Shown here in pieces: positions 1 through 5,991 of a DNA stretch of 5,991 nt. How positions within the stretch are numbered: the first letter of the stretch is position 1; each line of letters opens with the position of its first letter. The position numbers and the translations under genes are program-made. The notes below the pieces were generated by a model. It was not told the DNA's origin. It saw only the letters and a list, made by a program, of their open reading frames with translations, and did no database searches. The DNA comes from Actinobacteria bacterium UBA5182. Lineage in GTDB: Bacteria > Actinomycetota > UBA4738. The stretch lies in NCBI GenBank assembly GCA_002413185.1, contig DHWM01000161.1, forward strand, positions 1-5,991. Reading direction: 5' to 3'.

Positions 1-729
1 ACGCCCACCCAGTTCAGCGGGGGGTCGCGGGTCATCCACTACGGGCTGCTCTCCATGCGGCAGATGGTCGCGATGATGCTGGGGTTCTACGCCGCGGGCG
101 CGGGGATCGGCCTGTACCTGGCGATCAGTCGAGGGTTCTGGCCGCTGCTCGGGATCGGGCTGGCCGGGCTGTTCATCAGCATCTTCTACACGGCCCCGCC
201 GTTCCGGTTCGTCCATCGAGGGCTGGGCGAGATCTGCGTGTTCCTGGGGTTCGGGCCGATCATGGCCATCGGGGCCTACTACGTGCAGGCCCGGGCGTGG
301 TCGTGGGAGGCCATCTACGCGTCGCTCCCCATCGGGATCCTGATCGCCCTGGTCCTGTACGTGAACGAGGTGCCAGACCGGGCGGGAGACGCCGCGGCCG
401 GGAAGCGGACGCTGCCGGTTCGATGGACGAAGGAGCGGGTCATCCAGGTGTACGGATGGGCGGCGGTGGTGGCGTTCGGTCTGATCGCGGTGGGAGCGCT
501 CACGGGGTACCTCCCGGTGCCGACGATCATCGCGGTGGCCGCGTTCCCGTTGATGCTGCCCGTGTACAGCGGGATACGGGAGTTCTACCAGAGCCCGTAC
601 CAGCTGATGCCGAGGATGGCGAAGAACATCCAGTTGCACCTGGCCACGGGGATGCTGCTGATCCTGGGGTATGTCATCGCGATCGTCGCCGGCCATCTCA
701 GTGGCCGCCCGCCGGTCTTCCTGCGGTAG
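1..729 (+). CDS. UbiA-family polyprenyltransferase, MenA-like (5' partial)
   Basis: This is an integral membrane enzyme that transfers a polyprenyl chain to an aromatic acceptor. The reading frame is open from base 1, so the N-terminus and the first Asp-rich motif lie upstream; 242 residues are visible against roughly 290-300 for the family, so perhaps 50-60 are missing. Seen here: an FSGGSRVI segment at visible residues 5-12, the family-typical YTAPPFRF and RGLGEI stretch near 63-78, and the second Asp-rich motif NEVPDRAGDAAAGKRTL at 122-138, with D126 and D130 as the Mg-diphosphate DxxxD pair. About seven hydrophobic segments fit a UbiA fold (near 22-41, 48-64, 78-96, 108-122, 149-168, 173-190 and 215-231). 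The AGKRTL ending resembles MenA (dihydroxynaphthoate prenyltransferase), which suggests menaquinone synthesis, but the acceptor is inferred. Haem O synthase (CtaB) is less likely because its motifs differ. An internal ATG at 55 is not the start, since conserved sequence precedes it. Confidence 0.87.
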   Translation, partial: TPTQFSGGSRVIHYGLLSMRQMVAMMLGFYAAGAGIGLYLAISRGFWPLLGIGLAGLFISIFYTAPPFRFVHRGLGEICVFLGFGPIMAIGAYYVQARAWSWEAIYASLPIGILIALVLYVNEVPDRAGDAAAGKRTLPVRWTKERVIQVYGWAAVVAFGLIAVGALTGYLPVPTIIAVAAFPLMLPVYSGIREFYQSPYQLMPRMAKNIQLHLATGMLLILGYVIAIVAGHLSGRPPVFLR

Positions 730-750
730 CGCCCCCTTCGACTCCGACAT

Positions 751-757
751 GAGGAGG
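751..757 (+). promoter_or_regulatory. Ribosome binding site of the aldo/keto reductase gene
   Basis: GAGGAGG lies 10 bases before the ATG at 768 and fixes that start. A second purine run (GGAGGA, 761-766) sits only one base from the ATG, too close to serve well. This is the strongest Shine-Dalgarno region in the window. It lies in the 38-base gap after the UbiA stop, in which no clear promoter or terminator is seen. Confidence 0.75.
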
Positions 758-767
758 TAGGGAGGAC

Positions 768-1811
768 ATGGAATACCGCACGCTCGGCCGGACCGGGGTC
801 AAGGTCAGCGCGTACTGCCTGGGCACCATGATGTTCGGCCCGTGGGGCAACACCGACGAGGACGAATGCGTCCGGATGCTCCAGGCGTCGCTGGACGGAG
901 GGATCAACTTCGTCGACACGGCCGACGTCTACGGCGAGGGCCGGTCCGAGGAGATCACCGGCAAGGCCCTGAAGGGCCGGCGGGACGACGTGGTCCTGGC
1001 CACCAAGGTTCACGGTGAGATGGGCAAGGGCCCGAACGAGCAGGGCAACTCGCGGCTGTGGATCCAGCGGGAGGTCGAAGCCTCGCTACGGCGCCTCGGC
1101 ACCGACCACATCGACCTGTACCAGATGCACCGGCCGGATCCTTCCGCCGACATCGAGGATACGCTCGGGGCGCTGACGGATCTGGTTCGCCAGGGAAAGG
1201 TCCGGTACCTGGGGTGTTCGACGTTCCCCGCGTGGCAGATCGTGGAATCGCAGTGGGTCAGCGAACGGCGGGGGCTGGAGCGGTTCGTGTGCGAGCAGCC
1301 GCCGTATTCGATCCTGGTCCGCCACATCGAACAGAACGTGCTGGCGGTCACCCAGCGCTACGGGATGGGCGTGATCGTGTGGAGCCCGCTGGCCGGCGGG
1401 TGGCTCACCGGGAAGTACCGCCGGGACCAGGACGCGCCGGGCGACTCGAGGGCCGCCCGGTTCGCCCAGCAGGGTCGGCCCGTCGCCGCGAGGTTCGACA
1501 CGTCCCGGCCCGGCAACCAGCGCAAGCTCGACGTGGTGGAGGACTTGGCGGCGGTGGCCGACAAGGCCGGCCTGTCGATGACCGAGATGGCCATGGCGTT
1601 CACCGTGGCCCATCCCGGGGTGACCTCGACGATCATCGGGCCGCGCACGCCGCAGCAGCTCCAGAACATCCTGGCGACCGCGGACACCAGGCTCGACGCC
1701 GACACGCTCGACGCCATCGACGAAGTCGTGCAGCCTGGAACGACCGTCGAGGAATCCGACCGGGGATGGACCCCGCCGTGGATGGACCGGGAGGCCCGGC
1801 GCCGCTCCTGA
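768..1811 (+). CDS. Aldo/keto reductase, NADP-dependent oxidoreductase
   Basis: A 347-residue cytosolic (beta/alpha)8-barrel enzyme expected to reduce carbonyl groups with NADPH. The full catalytic tetrad is visible: D50 (NFVDTADVYG), Y55, K80 (LATK) and H121 (YQMHRPDP). Cofactor-contact segments also occur in the usual order: EQPPYS at 176-181, SPLAGGWLTGKY at 206-217 and IIGPRTPQQLQ at 289-299. Length is normal for the group, and overall layout recalls the AKR11/YhdN-type proteins, an impression from memory. The C-terminus is Trp- and Arg-rich (GWTPPWMDREARRR). The start is fixed by a strong ribosome binding site. The gene begins 38 bases after the UbiA gene and ends 23 bases before hemE, so it may share a transcript with either. 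Nothing in the sequence identifies its substrate; a role in quinone or haem metabolism would be inference from position only. Confidence 0.93.
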   Translation: MEYRTLGRTGVKVSAYCLGTMMFGPWGNTDEDECVRMLQASLDGGINFVDTADVYGEGRSEEITGKALKGRRDDVVLATKVHGEMGKGPNEQGNSRLWIQREVEASLRRLGTDHIDLYQMHRPDPSADIEDTLGALTDLVRQGKVRYLGCSTFPAWQIVESQWVSERRGLERFVCEQPPYSILVRHIEQNVLAVTQRYGMGVIVWSPLAGGWLTGKYRRDQDAPGDSRAARFAQQGRPVAARFDTSRPGNQRKLDVVEDLAAVADKAGLSMTEMAMAFTVAHPGVTSTIIGPRTPQQLQNILATADTRLDADTLDAIDEVVQPGTTVEESDRGWTPPWMDREARRRS

Positions 1812-1821
1812 GCTCGGACGT

Positions 1822-1827
1822 TACCCT
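1822..1827 (+). promoter_or_regulatory. Possible -10 element for leaderless hemE transcription
   Basis: TACCCT fits the TANNNT -10 consensus common in actinobacteria and sits in the only AT-enriched patch of the 23-base gap between the aldo/keto reductase stop and hemE. Seven bases separate it from the A of the hemE ATG at 1835, which is the spacing expected if transcription starts on that A. No convincing -35 hexamer is visible about 17 bases further upstream, and no Shine-Dalgarno sequence precedes hemE, which agrees with a leaderless message. This is inferred from pattern and spacing only. Confidence 0.4.
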
Positions 1828-1834
1828 TATCTCG

Positions 1835-2944
1835 ATGGCAGACGAACGCCTGAGCGAAGAGACCGGCGCGGCGGAGGACCGGTTCCTCCGGGCCTGCCGC
1901 CTCCAGCCTGTCGACCGCACACCCGTGTGGTTCATGCGCCAGGCGGGCCGCTACCTGCCCGAGTACCGGGCGATGCGGAAGGGGCGAGACATCCTTGAGA
2001 TGTGCCGTTCCCCCGAGACCGCCACCGAGGTGACGCTGCTGCCGTTCCGGTACATGCCGCTGGACGCGGCGATCCTGTTCTCCGACATCATGGTTCCGGT
2101 GGCGGCCATGGGCGCGGACGTCCGGATCGAGTCCGGGATCGGGCCCGTGGTGGAGCATCCCATCCGCTCACCCGCCGATGTGCGGCGCCTCCGCCCGCTC
2201 GATCCAGAGGCCGACGTCCCCTATGTGTTCGAGGCCATCCGGTTGCTTCGAAAGGAGCTCACCGTTCCTCTGGTCGGGTTCTCCGGCGCGCCGTTCACGC
2301 TGGCCAGCTATCTGGTCGAAGGAGGGCCTTCGCGAAGCCAGGAGATGACCAAGGCGTTCATGCATGGCGACCCCGCCAGGTGGGAGCTGCTCATGGAGGT
2401 GCTGGGCGCCGCCGTGCTGGCGTACCTGCTGGCGCAGGTCGCCGCGGGGGCGCAAGCCGTGCAGGTGTTCGACAGCTGGGCGGGGACGCTCGACCCCGAC
2501 GACTACGTGCGGTTCGTCCTTCCCACGATGCGCCAGATCTTCGGCGGCCTGGCTCCGCTGGGCGTCCCTCGCATCCACTTCGGCGTTGGGACGGGTGAGC
2601 TGCTGGCGCTGATGAGAGAGGCCGGCGCCGACGTGATCGGCGTGGACTGGCGGGTGCCGCTGCACGAGGCGTGGGAGCGGATCGGGTTCGACGTGGCCAT
2701 CCAGGGCAACCTCGACCCTGCGGCGTGCCTGGGGCCGTGGGAGACCGTCGAGGCGAAGGCCCTGGCCGTGTTGCGGCGGGCCGCGGGCCGCCCGGGCCAC
2801 ATCTTCAACCTCGGGCACGGTGTGCTCCCCGGCACGCCCGTGGCCACGCTCCAGCAGTTGGTCCATCTGGTGCACGAGCGAACCGAACGCGCCTCCGCCG
2901 ATGGTGCGGAGCCGGAAAGCGCCGAGGAGGCCGGCCCGGCGTGA
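1835..2944 (+). CDS. hemE: Uroporphyrinogen decarboxylase
   Basis: This soluble, cofactor-free enzyme removes four acetate carboxyl groups from uroporphyrinogen III to give coproporphyrinogen III. The 369-residue product carries the signature WFMRQAGRYLPEYR at 32-45, with R35 and R39 expected to bind substrate carboxylates. It also has LFSDIMVP at 81-88 (D84, the central pyrrole-binding aspartate), GAPFTLASYLVEGG at 151-164 (Y159), FDSWAG (S214) and LGHGVLPGTP at 326-335 (H328). All key family residues are present. It is a little long for the family: about 14 extra residues precede the conserved DRFLRAC, and an Ala/Glu-rich tail of about 20 residues follows the conserved end. The ATG at 1835 is the only sensible start, as no ATG, GTG or TTG lies nearby in frame upstream. 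No ribosome binding site is visible. The stop overlaps the ferrochelatase start by 4 bases, and the tail codons contain that gene's ribosome binding site. Confidence 0.97.
   Translation: MADERLSEETGAAEDRFLRACRLQPVDRTPVWFMRQAGRYLPEYRAMRKGRDILEMCRSPETATEVTLLPFRYMPLDAAILFSDIMVPVAAMGADVRIESGIGPVVEHPIRSPADVRRLRPLDPEADVPYVFEAIRLLRKELTVPLVGFSGAPFTLASYLVEGGPSRSQEMTKAFMHGDPARWELLMEVLGAAVLAYLLAQVAAGAQAVQVFDSWAGTLDPDDYVRFVLPTMRQIFGGLAPLGVPRIHFGVGTGELLALMREAGADVIGVDWRVPLHEAWERIGFDVAIQGNLDPAACLGPWETVEAKALAVLRRAAGRPGHIFNLGHGVLPGTPVATLQQLVHLVHERTERASADGAEPESAEEAGPA
2924..2930 (+). promoter_or_regulatory. Ribosome binding site of the ferrochelatase gene, inside hemE
   Basis: GAGGAGG lies 10 bases before the GTG at 2941, the same sequence and spacing as for the aldo/keto reductase. 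It encodes the Glu-Glu pair near the hemE C-terminus and supports the GTG start of the next gene. Confidence 0.7.
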
Positions 2945-3924
2945 CCAGGCCGATCGGGGTGCTGTGCATGGCCTACGGCACGGCCGCCGGGCCCGGGGAC
3001 ATCGAGCGCTACTACACGGACATCCGGGGCCGCGCTCCGACCCCGGAGCATCTCCAGGAGCTGACGGAGCGGTACGCGGCCATCGGCAACCGGTTCCCGC
3101 TGCTCGAGATCACCCGGCAGCAAGCGTCTGCGCTGGAGCGGGAGCTGAACTCCGCGCATCCGGGAGCCTTTCGGACCTATCTCGGCATGAAGCACTCTGC
3201 GCCGTTCGTGGCCGAAGGCGTGGCCGAGATGCGGGCCGACGGGATCGACCGGGCGGTCGGCCTGGTCCTGGCGCCCCACTGGTCCGGGATGTCGGTGGAC
3301 ACCTACGTCGAGCGCGTGGAGAAGGCCCTGGCCGATTCCGGCGGCGGCCCGTCGTTCTCCTTCGTCCGGCACTGGTACGACCACCCCTTGTTCGTGGAGC
3401 TCCTGGCGGGGCGGGTCCGAGACGCGCTGGGTCGACTTCCATCCGAGCGGCGGCTCGGCGCGGCCGTGATCTTCTCCGCCCACAGCCTGCCCATCCGCGA
3501 CACCGAGGACGGCTCCAAGCGCTGCAAGCTCTGCATCTCTTCCGGGTGTTCCGAAGCCTGTCGGTACGTCGAGCAACTTCGACGCACCGCCGACCTGGTG
3601 GCCGGGAAGCTCGGGCTCGACGCCTACACCATCGGGTGGCAGAGCGCCGGACGAACCGCCGACCCCTGGTGGGGGCCTCCGGTGGAAGACGTCATCCGGG
3701 ACCTGGCCGGAGCAGGACACCCGGCCGTCGTGGTGTGCTCGGCGGGATTCGTCGCCGACCACCTGGAGATCCTGTACGACCTCGACATCGAGGCGAACCA
3801 CGTGGCCGAGGAAGCCGGCGTCTCCTTCGTCCGAACCGAGATGCCGAACGCCGACCCCGCGTTCATCAGGGCTCTCGCCGCGGTGGCGACCGAGCACATC
3901 GAGGAAATGGCCGGGCCACGGTGA
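2941..3924 (+). CDS. cpfC/hemH: Coproporphyrin III ferrochelatase with a four-cysteine insert
   Basis: This 327-residue enzyme inserts Fe(II) into coproporphyrin III to give coprohaem. It reads closely like Bacillus subtilis ferrochelatase through most of its length: MAYGT at 10-14, IERYYTDIRGR at 21-31, LAPHWS at 110-115, FSAHSLP at 178-184, GWQS at 232-235, DPWWGPPVED at 241-250 and FVADHLEILYD at 270-280. H181 and E276 match the catalytic pair H183/E264 of B. subtilis, and Y12 matches its Y13, the iron-facing tyrosine of coproporphyrin-type enzymes. Directly after the H181 loop is an insert with C195, C198, C203 and C207 (CKLCISSGCSEAC) that B. subtilis lacks; it lengthens the H-to-E distance from 81 to 95 residues. 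Four internal cysteines suggest a [2Fe-2S] or other metal site, an inference. The GTG start overlaps the hemE stop (GTGA) and has a good ribosome binding site. Protoporphyrin ferrochelatase is less likely given the cgoX and chdC neighbours. Confidence 0.96.
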   Translation: MTRPIGVLCMAYGTAAGPGDIERYYTDIRGRAPTPEHLQELTERYAAIGNRFPLLEITRQQASALERELNSAHPGAFRTYLGMKHSAPFVAEGVAEMRADGIDRAVGLVLAPHWSGMSVDTYVERVEKALADSGGGPSFSFVRHWYDHPLFVELLAGRVRDALGRLPSERRLGAAVIFSAHSLPIRDTEDGSKRCKLCISSGCSEACRYVEQLRRTADLVAGKLGLDAYTIGWQSAGRTADPWWGPPVEDVIRDLAGAGHPAVVVCSAGFVADHLEILYDLDIEANHVAEEAGVSFVRTEMPNADPAFIRALAAVATEHIEEMAGPR

Positions 3925-5387
3925 CCGGGCGGCGTCACGTCGTCGTGGTGGGAGGCGGGATCGCCGGGCTCACGGTCGCGTACCGGCTGGTGCGGAGCTC
4001 GAACGGAATTCCCATCGAAGTCACTGTCCTCGAGGCGAGACCCCGGGCGGGGGGGAAGCTCCGGACCATCGAGGTCGGCGGGATCGCTGTGGAAGCCGGC
4101 GCCGATTCGTTCGTGGTTCGAAAACCGTGGGCGGTGGAGCTGTGCAAGGAGCTTGGATTAGGGGGAGAGCTCGTGGTCCCCGGGGCCTTGGGCGCCTCGG
4201 TGTGGACGGGAGGGCGGCTGATCCCCTTTCCCGAACGCTCGGCGTTCGGCATCCCCACTGACGTCGAACGGTTCCTGCGGTGGCCGGGCCTGCCCCTGTC
4301 GGCCCGGCTGCGAGTGGTCGCAGACCTGCTCAAGCGGGCACGCCAGGGCGGGTCGGACGAATCGCTGGGGAGCCTGGTGGAGCGACGGCTGGGGCGCCCC
4401 GCCCTGGACGGCCTGGTCGGCCCGCTCCTGGCAGGCCTGCACGCCGGCGATCCCGACCGCCTGAGCGTCCAGGCCACGTTCCCCGAGCTCCAGGCGTGGG
4501 AACGGGGGCACGACAGCCTGATCCGAGGGGCTCGGGCGGCCGTGAAGGCGAGGCCCGAACCGGGCGACACGACGCCGGGCGCGATGTTCGCGACGGTGTG
4601 GGGAGGGCTGTCCCGGCTGGTCGAGTCCCTCGAGACCGCGATCGGTCCCGGGCGGATCCGGCGATCGGCGACGGTGTCGTCGATCCGGCGGGCGGAGGAC
4701 TCAAGGAGGAGCCTGGTGGTCGAAGCCGGCGACGCCGAACCTCTCGCCGCCGACGCCGTGGTCCTGGCCACGCCGGCGTTCGAGTCCGCTAAGCTCGCTC
4801 GCGGCCTGGCGCCGGACGCGGCGGGCGATCTCGAGGGCATCCCGTACGTCTCGACCGCCGTGGTCGTCCTGGTCTACCCGGCCGGTACGGCCGAGCGGTT
4901 ACCCGATGGGACCGGCTTCGTGGTGCCGCTCGACGCGAAGGCGACCATCACCGCCTGCACGTGGCTTTCGAACAAGTGGCCGCAGGATGAGTACGGGGAC
5001 CGGGCGGTCCTGCGGTGCTTCGTGGGCCGGGCCGGACACGAATCCGCGGTGGACCTCCCCGACGACGACCTGGTCAGCGCGGTCCGGGCCGACGCGGAGG
5101 CGGCCACGCCCCTGGGCGCGTCGCCGGAGGCGTGGCGGGTCGTACGCTGGATCGACTCGATGCCGCAGTACGAAGTGGGACATATCGAACGGGTCGCCCG
5201 GATCGAGGGGGCCATGGCCGCCACACCAGGGCTCTTCGTCACGGGTTCGGCCTACCGGGGGGTGGGCATCGCGGACTGCGTCAAGCAGGCCGGCAGGGCC
5301 GCGGCGGGCGTTCGGGCCTACCTCCACAGCCTTCCCCCTGCCGGCGCCGATCACGACACGAGAGAGGTCATCCCATGGACGAGCTGA
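3921..5387 (+). CDS. cgoX/hemY: FAD-dependent coproporphyrinogen III oxidase (HemY/HemG type)
   Basis: This 488-residue flavoprotein uses oxygen to oxidise coproporphyrinogen III to coproporphyrin III; homologues annotated as protoporphyrinogen oxidase share the fold. The N-terminal Rossmann motif VVVVGGGIAGLTVAYRL spans 7-23, with E38 ending the second strand to bind the FAD ribose. AGADSF (59-64) and WGGLSRLVE (227-235) are family-typical, and the C-terminal FAD segment GLFVTGSAYRGVGIADCVKQAGRAA covers 437-461 (split here by its parts: TGSAYRGVGI, then ADCVKQAG). Choice of coproporphyrinogen over protoporphyrinogen as substrate comes from the chdC neighbour. The last 20 or so residues after the conserved end are probably a disordered tail. 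The GTG start overlaps the ferrochelatase stop by 4 bases (GTGA). The nearest purine-rich run, GAGGAAA at 3901-3907, is distant, so initiation probably depends on translational coupling. No other in-frame start lies between it and the glycine motif. Confidence 0.94.
   Translation: MTGRRHVVVVGGGIAGLTVAYRLVRSSNGIPIEVTVLEARPRAGGKLRTIEVGGIAVEAGADSFVVRKPWAVELCKELGLGGELVVPGALGASVWTGGRLIPFPERSAFGIPTDVERFLRWPGLPLSARLRVVADLLKRARQGGSDESLGSLVERRLGRPALDGLVGPLLAGLHAGDPDRLSVQATFPELQAWERGHDSLIRGARAAVKARPEPGDTTPGAMFATVWGGLSRLVESLETAIGPGRIRRSATVSSIRRAEDSRRSLVVEAGDAEPLAADAVVLATPAFESAKLARGLAPDAAGDLEGIPYVSTAVVVLVYPAGTAERLPDGTGFVVPLDAKATITACTWLSNKWPQDEYGDRAVLRCFVGRAGHESAVDLPDDDLVSAVRADAEAATPLGASPEAWRVVRWIDSMPQYEVGHIERVARIEGAMAATPGLFVTGSAYRGVGIADCVKQAGRAAAGVRAYLHSLPPAGADHDTREVIPWTS
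5361..5367 (+). promoter_or_regulatory. Ribosome binding site of chdC, inside cgoX
   Basis: AGAGAGG ends 7 bases before the ATG at 5375 and supports that start. It lies within the last codons of cgoX. Confidence 0.65.
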
Positions 5388-5991
5388 CGTACGCGTACTA
5401 CCCGGTGTTCCGGTCCACCGAAGAGCTTCGGCGGCGGCCCCCTTCGGACCTCGAATCGATCTCCCACGAGGCCGGCATCCTGCTCAAGGAGTGGTCGGAT
5501 CGGGTCACCGTGCGCGGCGTGTATTCCACGGTCGGGTTCCGCCCAGACGCCGACCTGTTGATGTGGTGGGTGGGGAGGTCGGCCGAGGAGCTCCAGGACC
5601 TCCTGGTTGCGTTCCGCCGGACCGCGCTGGGCGGGCGCCTCGACCTGACCTGGGCGTTCATGGGCGTGGTTCGACCCGCAGAGTTCAGCAAGGATCACCT
5701 CCCCGCGTTCCTGAGAGGCGAGCCGCCGAAGAAGTTCGCGTGCGTCTATCCCTACGTCAGGACCACCGATTGGTACCTCCTTCCCTCCGAGGAGCGCTCG
5801 GCGATGCTCCGGGAGCACGGCCAGATGGGACGCGAATACCCGGACGTGCTGGCCAACACCACCAGCGCGTTCGGGCTGGGCGACTGGGAGTGGATCCTGG
5901 CGTTCGAGGCAGACGACCTGTCGCGCATCGTTGACTGTCTCCGGCGCCTCCGCGACGCCAAGGCCCGGGCGTACACCAAGGAGGAGGTCCC
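5375..5991 (+). CDS. chdC/hemQ: Coprohaem decarboxylase (3' partial)
   Basis: This enzyme of the chlorite-dismutase superfamily performs the last step of coproporphyrin-dependent haem synthesis, decarboxylating two propionates of coprohaem with peroxide to give haem b. The window shows 205 complete codons; the frame is open at the end and perhaps 20-30 residues are missing. Expected residues are present: H148 in REHGQMGREYPDV as proximal iron ligand, Y125 in CVYPYVR as the catalytic radical tyrosine, and H108 in KDHLPAF as the distal base. These correspond to H158, Y135 and H118 of the Corynebacterium diphtheriae enzyme at a constant offset of 10, which marks an actinobacterial-type ChdC; Bacillota enzymes lack that distal histidine. 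Start is the ATG with a ribosome binding site 7 bases upstream. It overlaps the end of cgoX by 13 bases in another frame. A true chlorite dismutase is ruled out in practice by the haem-operon context and the catalytic tyrosine. Confidence 0.95.
   Translation, partial: MDELTYAYYPVFRSTEELRRRPPSDLESISHEAGILLKEWSDRVTVRGVYSTVGFRPDADLLMWWVGRSAEELQDLLVAFRRTALGGRLDLTWAFMGVVRPAEFSKDHLPAFLRGEPPKKFACVYPYVRTTDWYLLPSEERSAMLREHGQMGREYPDVLANTTSAFGLGDWEWILAFEADDLSRIVDCLRRLRDAKARAYTKEEV

Noticed and set aside
749..760. Tiny upstream open frame (Met-Arg-Arg-stop) overlapping the ribosome binding site of the aldo/keto reductase
   Set aside because: It arises from an AT before GAGGAGGTAG and has no ribosome binding site of its own; most likely chance.
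730..767. Promoter or terminator in the gap between the UbiA and aldo/keto reductase genes
   Set aside because: No TANNNT element with suitable spacing, no stem-loop with a T-run; only the ribosome binding site stands out.
1058..1834. Open frame running into hemE from upstream, in the hemE frame and overlapping the aldo/keto reductase
   Set aside because: It is a high-GC artefact: the translation is low-complexity Arg/Gly/Pro-rich with no family motifs, and the overlapped reductase has all its catalytic residues.
2820..3920. Open frame upstream of and in frame with cgoX, suggesting a fusion
   Set aside because: It lies over the well-supported ferrochelatase in another frame and its translation has no recognisable motifs; the GTG at 3921 directly precedes the FAD motif.
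4231..4249. Perfect 8-base inverted repeat (CCGAACGC, 3-base loop, GCGTTCGG) inside cgoX
   Set aside because: A rough estimate gives about one such short stem by chance in 6 kb of this composition. There is no T-run and it lies mid-gene, so it is not called a terminator or regulatory hairpin.
3935..4840. Long antisense open frame (301 codons) opposite cgoX
   Set aside because: It is Ser/Arg/Pro-rich with no motif and is the usual reverse-strand shadow of a GC-rich gene; the plus-strand cgoX is certain.

Overview
The window is a GC-rich, densely packed, entirely plus-strand stretch carrying six genes. In order they are a UbiA-family prenyltransferase (5' end cut off by the window), an aldo/keto reductase, and then four haem genes: uroporphyrinogen decarboxylase (hemE), ferrochelatase (cpfC/hemH), an FAD-dependent coproporphyrinogen oxidase (cgoX/hemY) and coprohaem decarboxylase (chdC/hemQ, 3' end cut off). 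No RNA gene, mobile element, CRISPR array or convincing terminator is visible. The largest non-coding gap is 38 bases.

The haem block encodes every step from uroporphyrinogen III to haem b by the coproporphyrin-dependent route used by Gram-positive bacteria. HemE makes coproporphyrinogen III, CgoX oxidises it to coproporphyrin III, CpfC inserts iron to give coprohaem, and ChdC decarboxylates coprohaem to haem b. The last three genes overlap their upstream neighbours by 4, 4 and 13 bases, which points to one translationally coupled transcript. The upstream UbiA enzyme is probably a quinone (menaquinone-type) prenyltransferase, so the neighbourhood as a whole may supply respiratory cofactors. 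The role of the aldo/keto reductase is unknown.

The organism is probably a member of the Actinomycetota or a close high-GC Gram-positive-like lineage. This rests on base composition, GTG starts, the haem route, a ChdC whose key residues match the corynebacterial enzyme at constant spacing, and a possible leaderless promoter before hemE. Genus or class cannot be read from the sequence.

Most of this is ordinary housekeeping biology, not a new system. The points most worth a second look are a four-cysteine insert right after the catalytic histidine loop of the ferrochelatase (possible [2Fe-2S] site), the -10-like element exactly placed for leaderless hemE transcription, and the aldo/keto reductase between the quinone-type gene and the haem genes.
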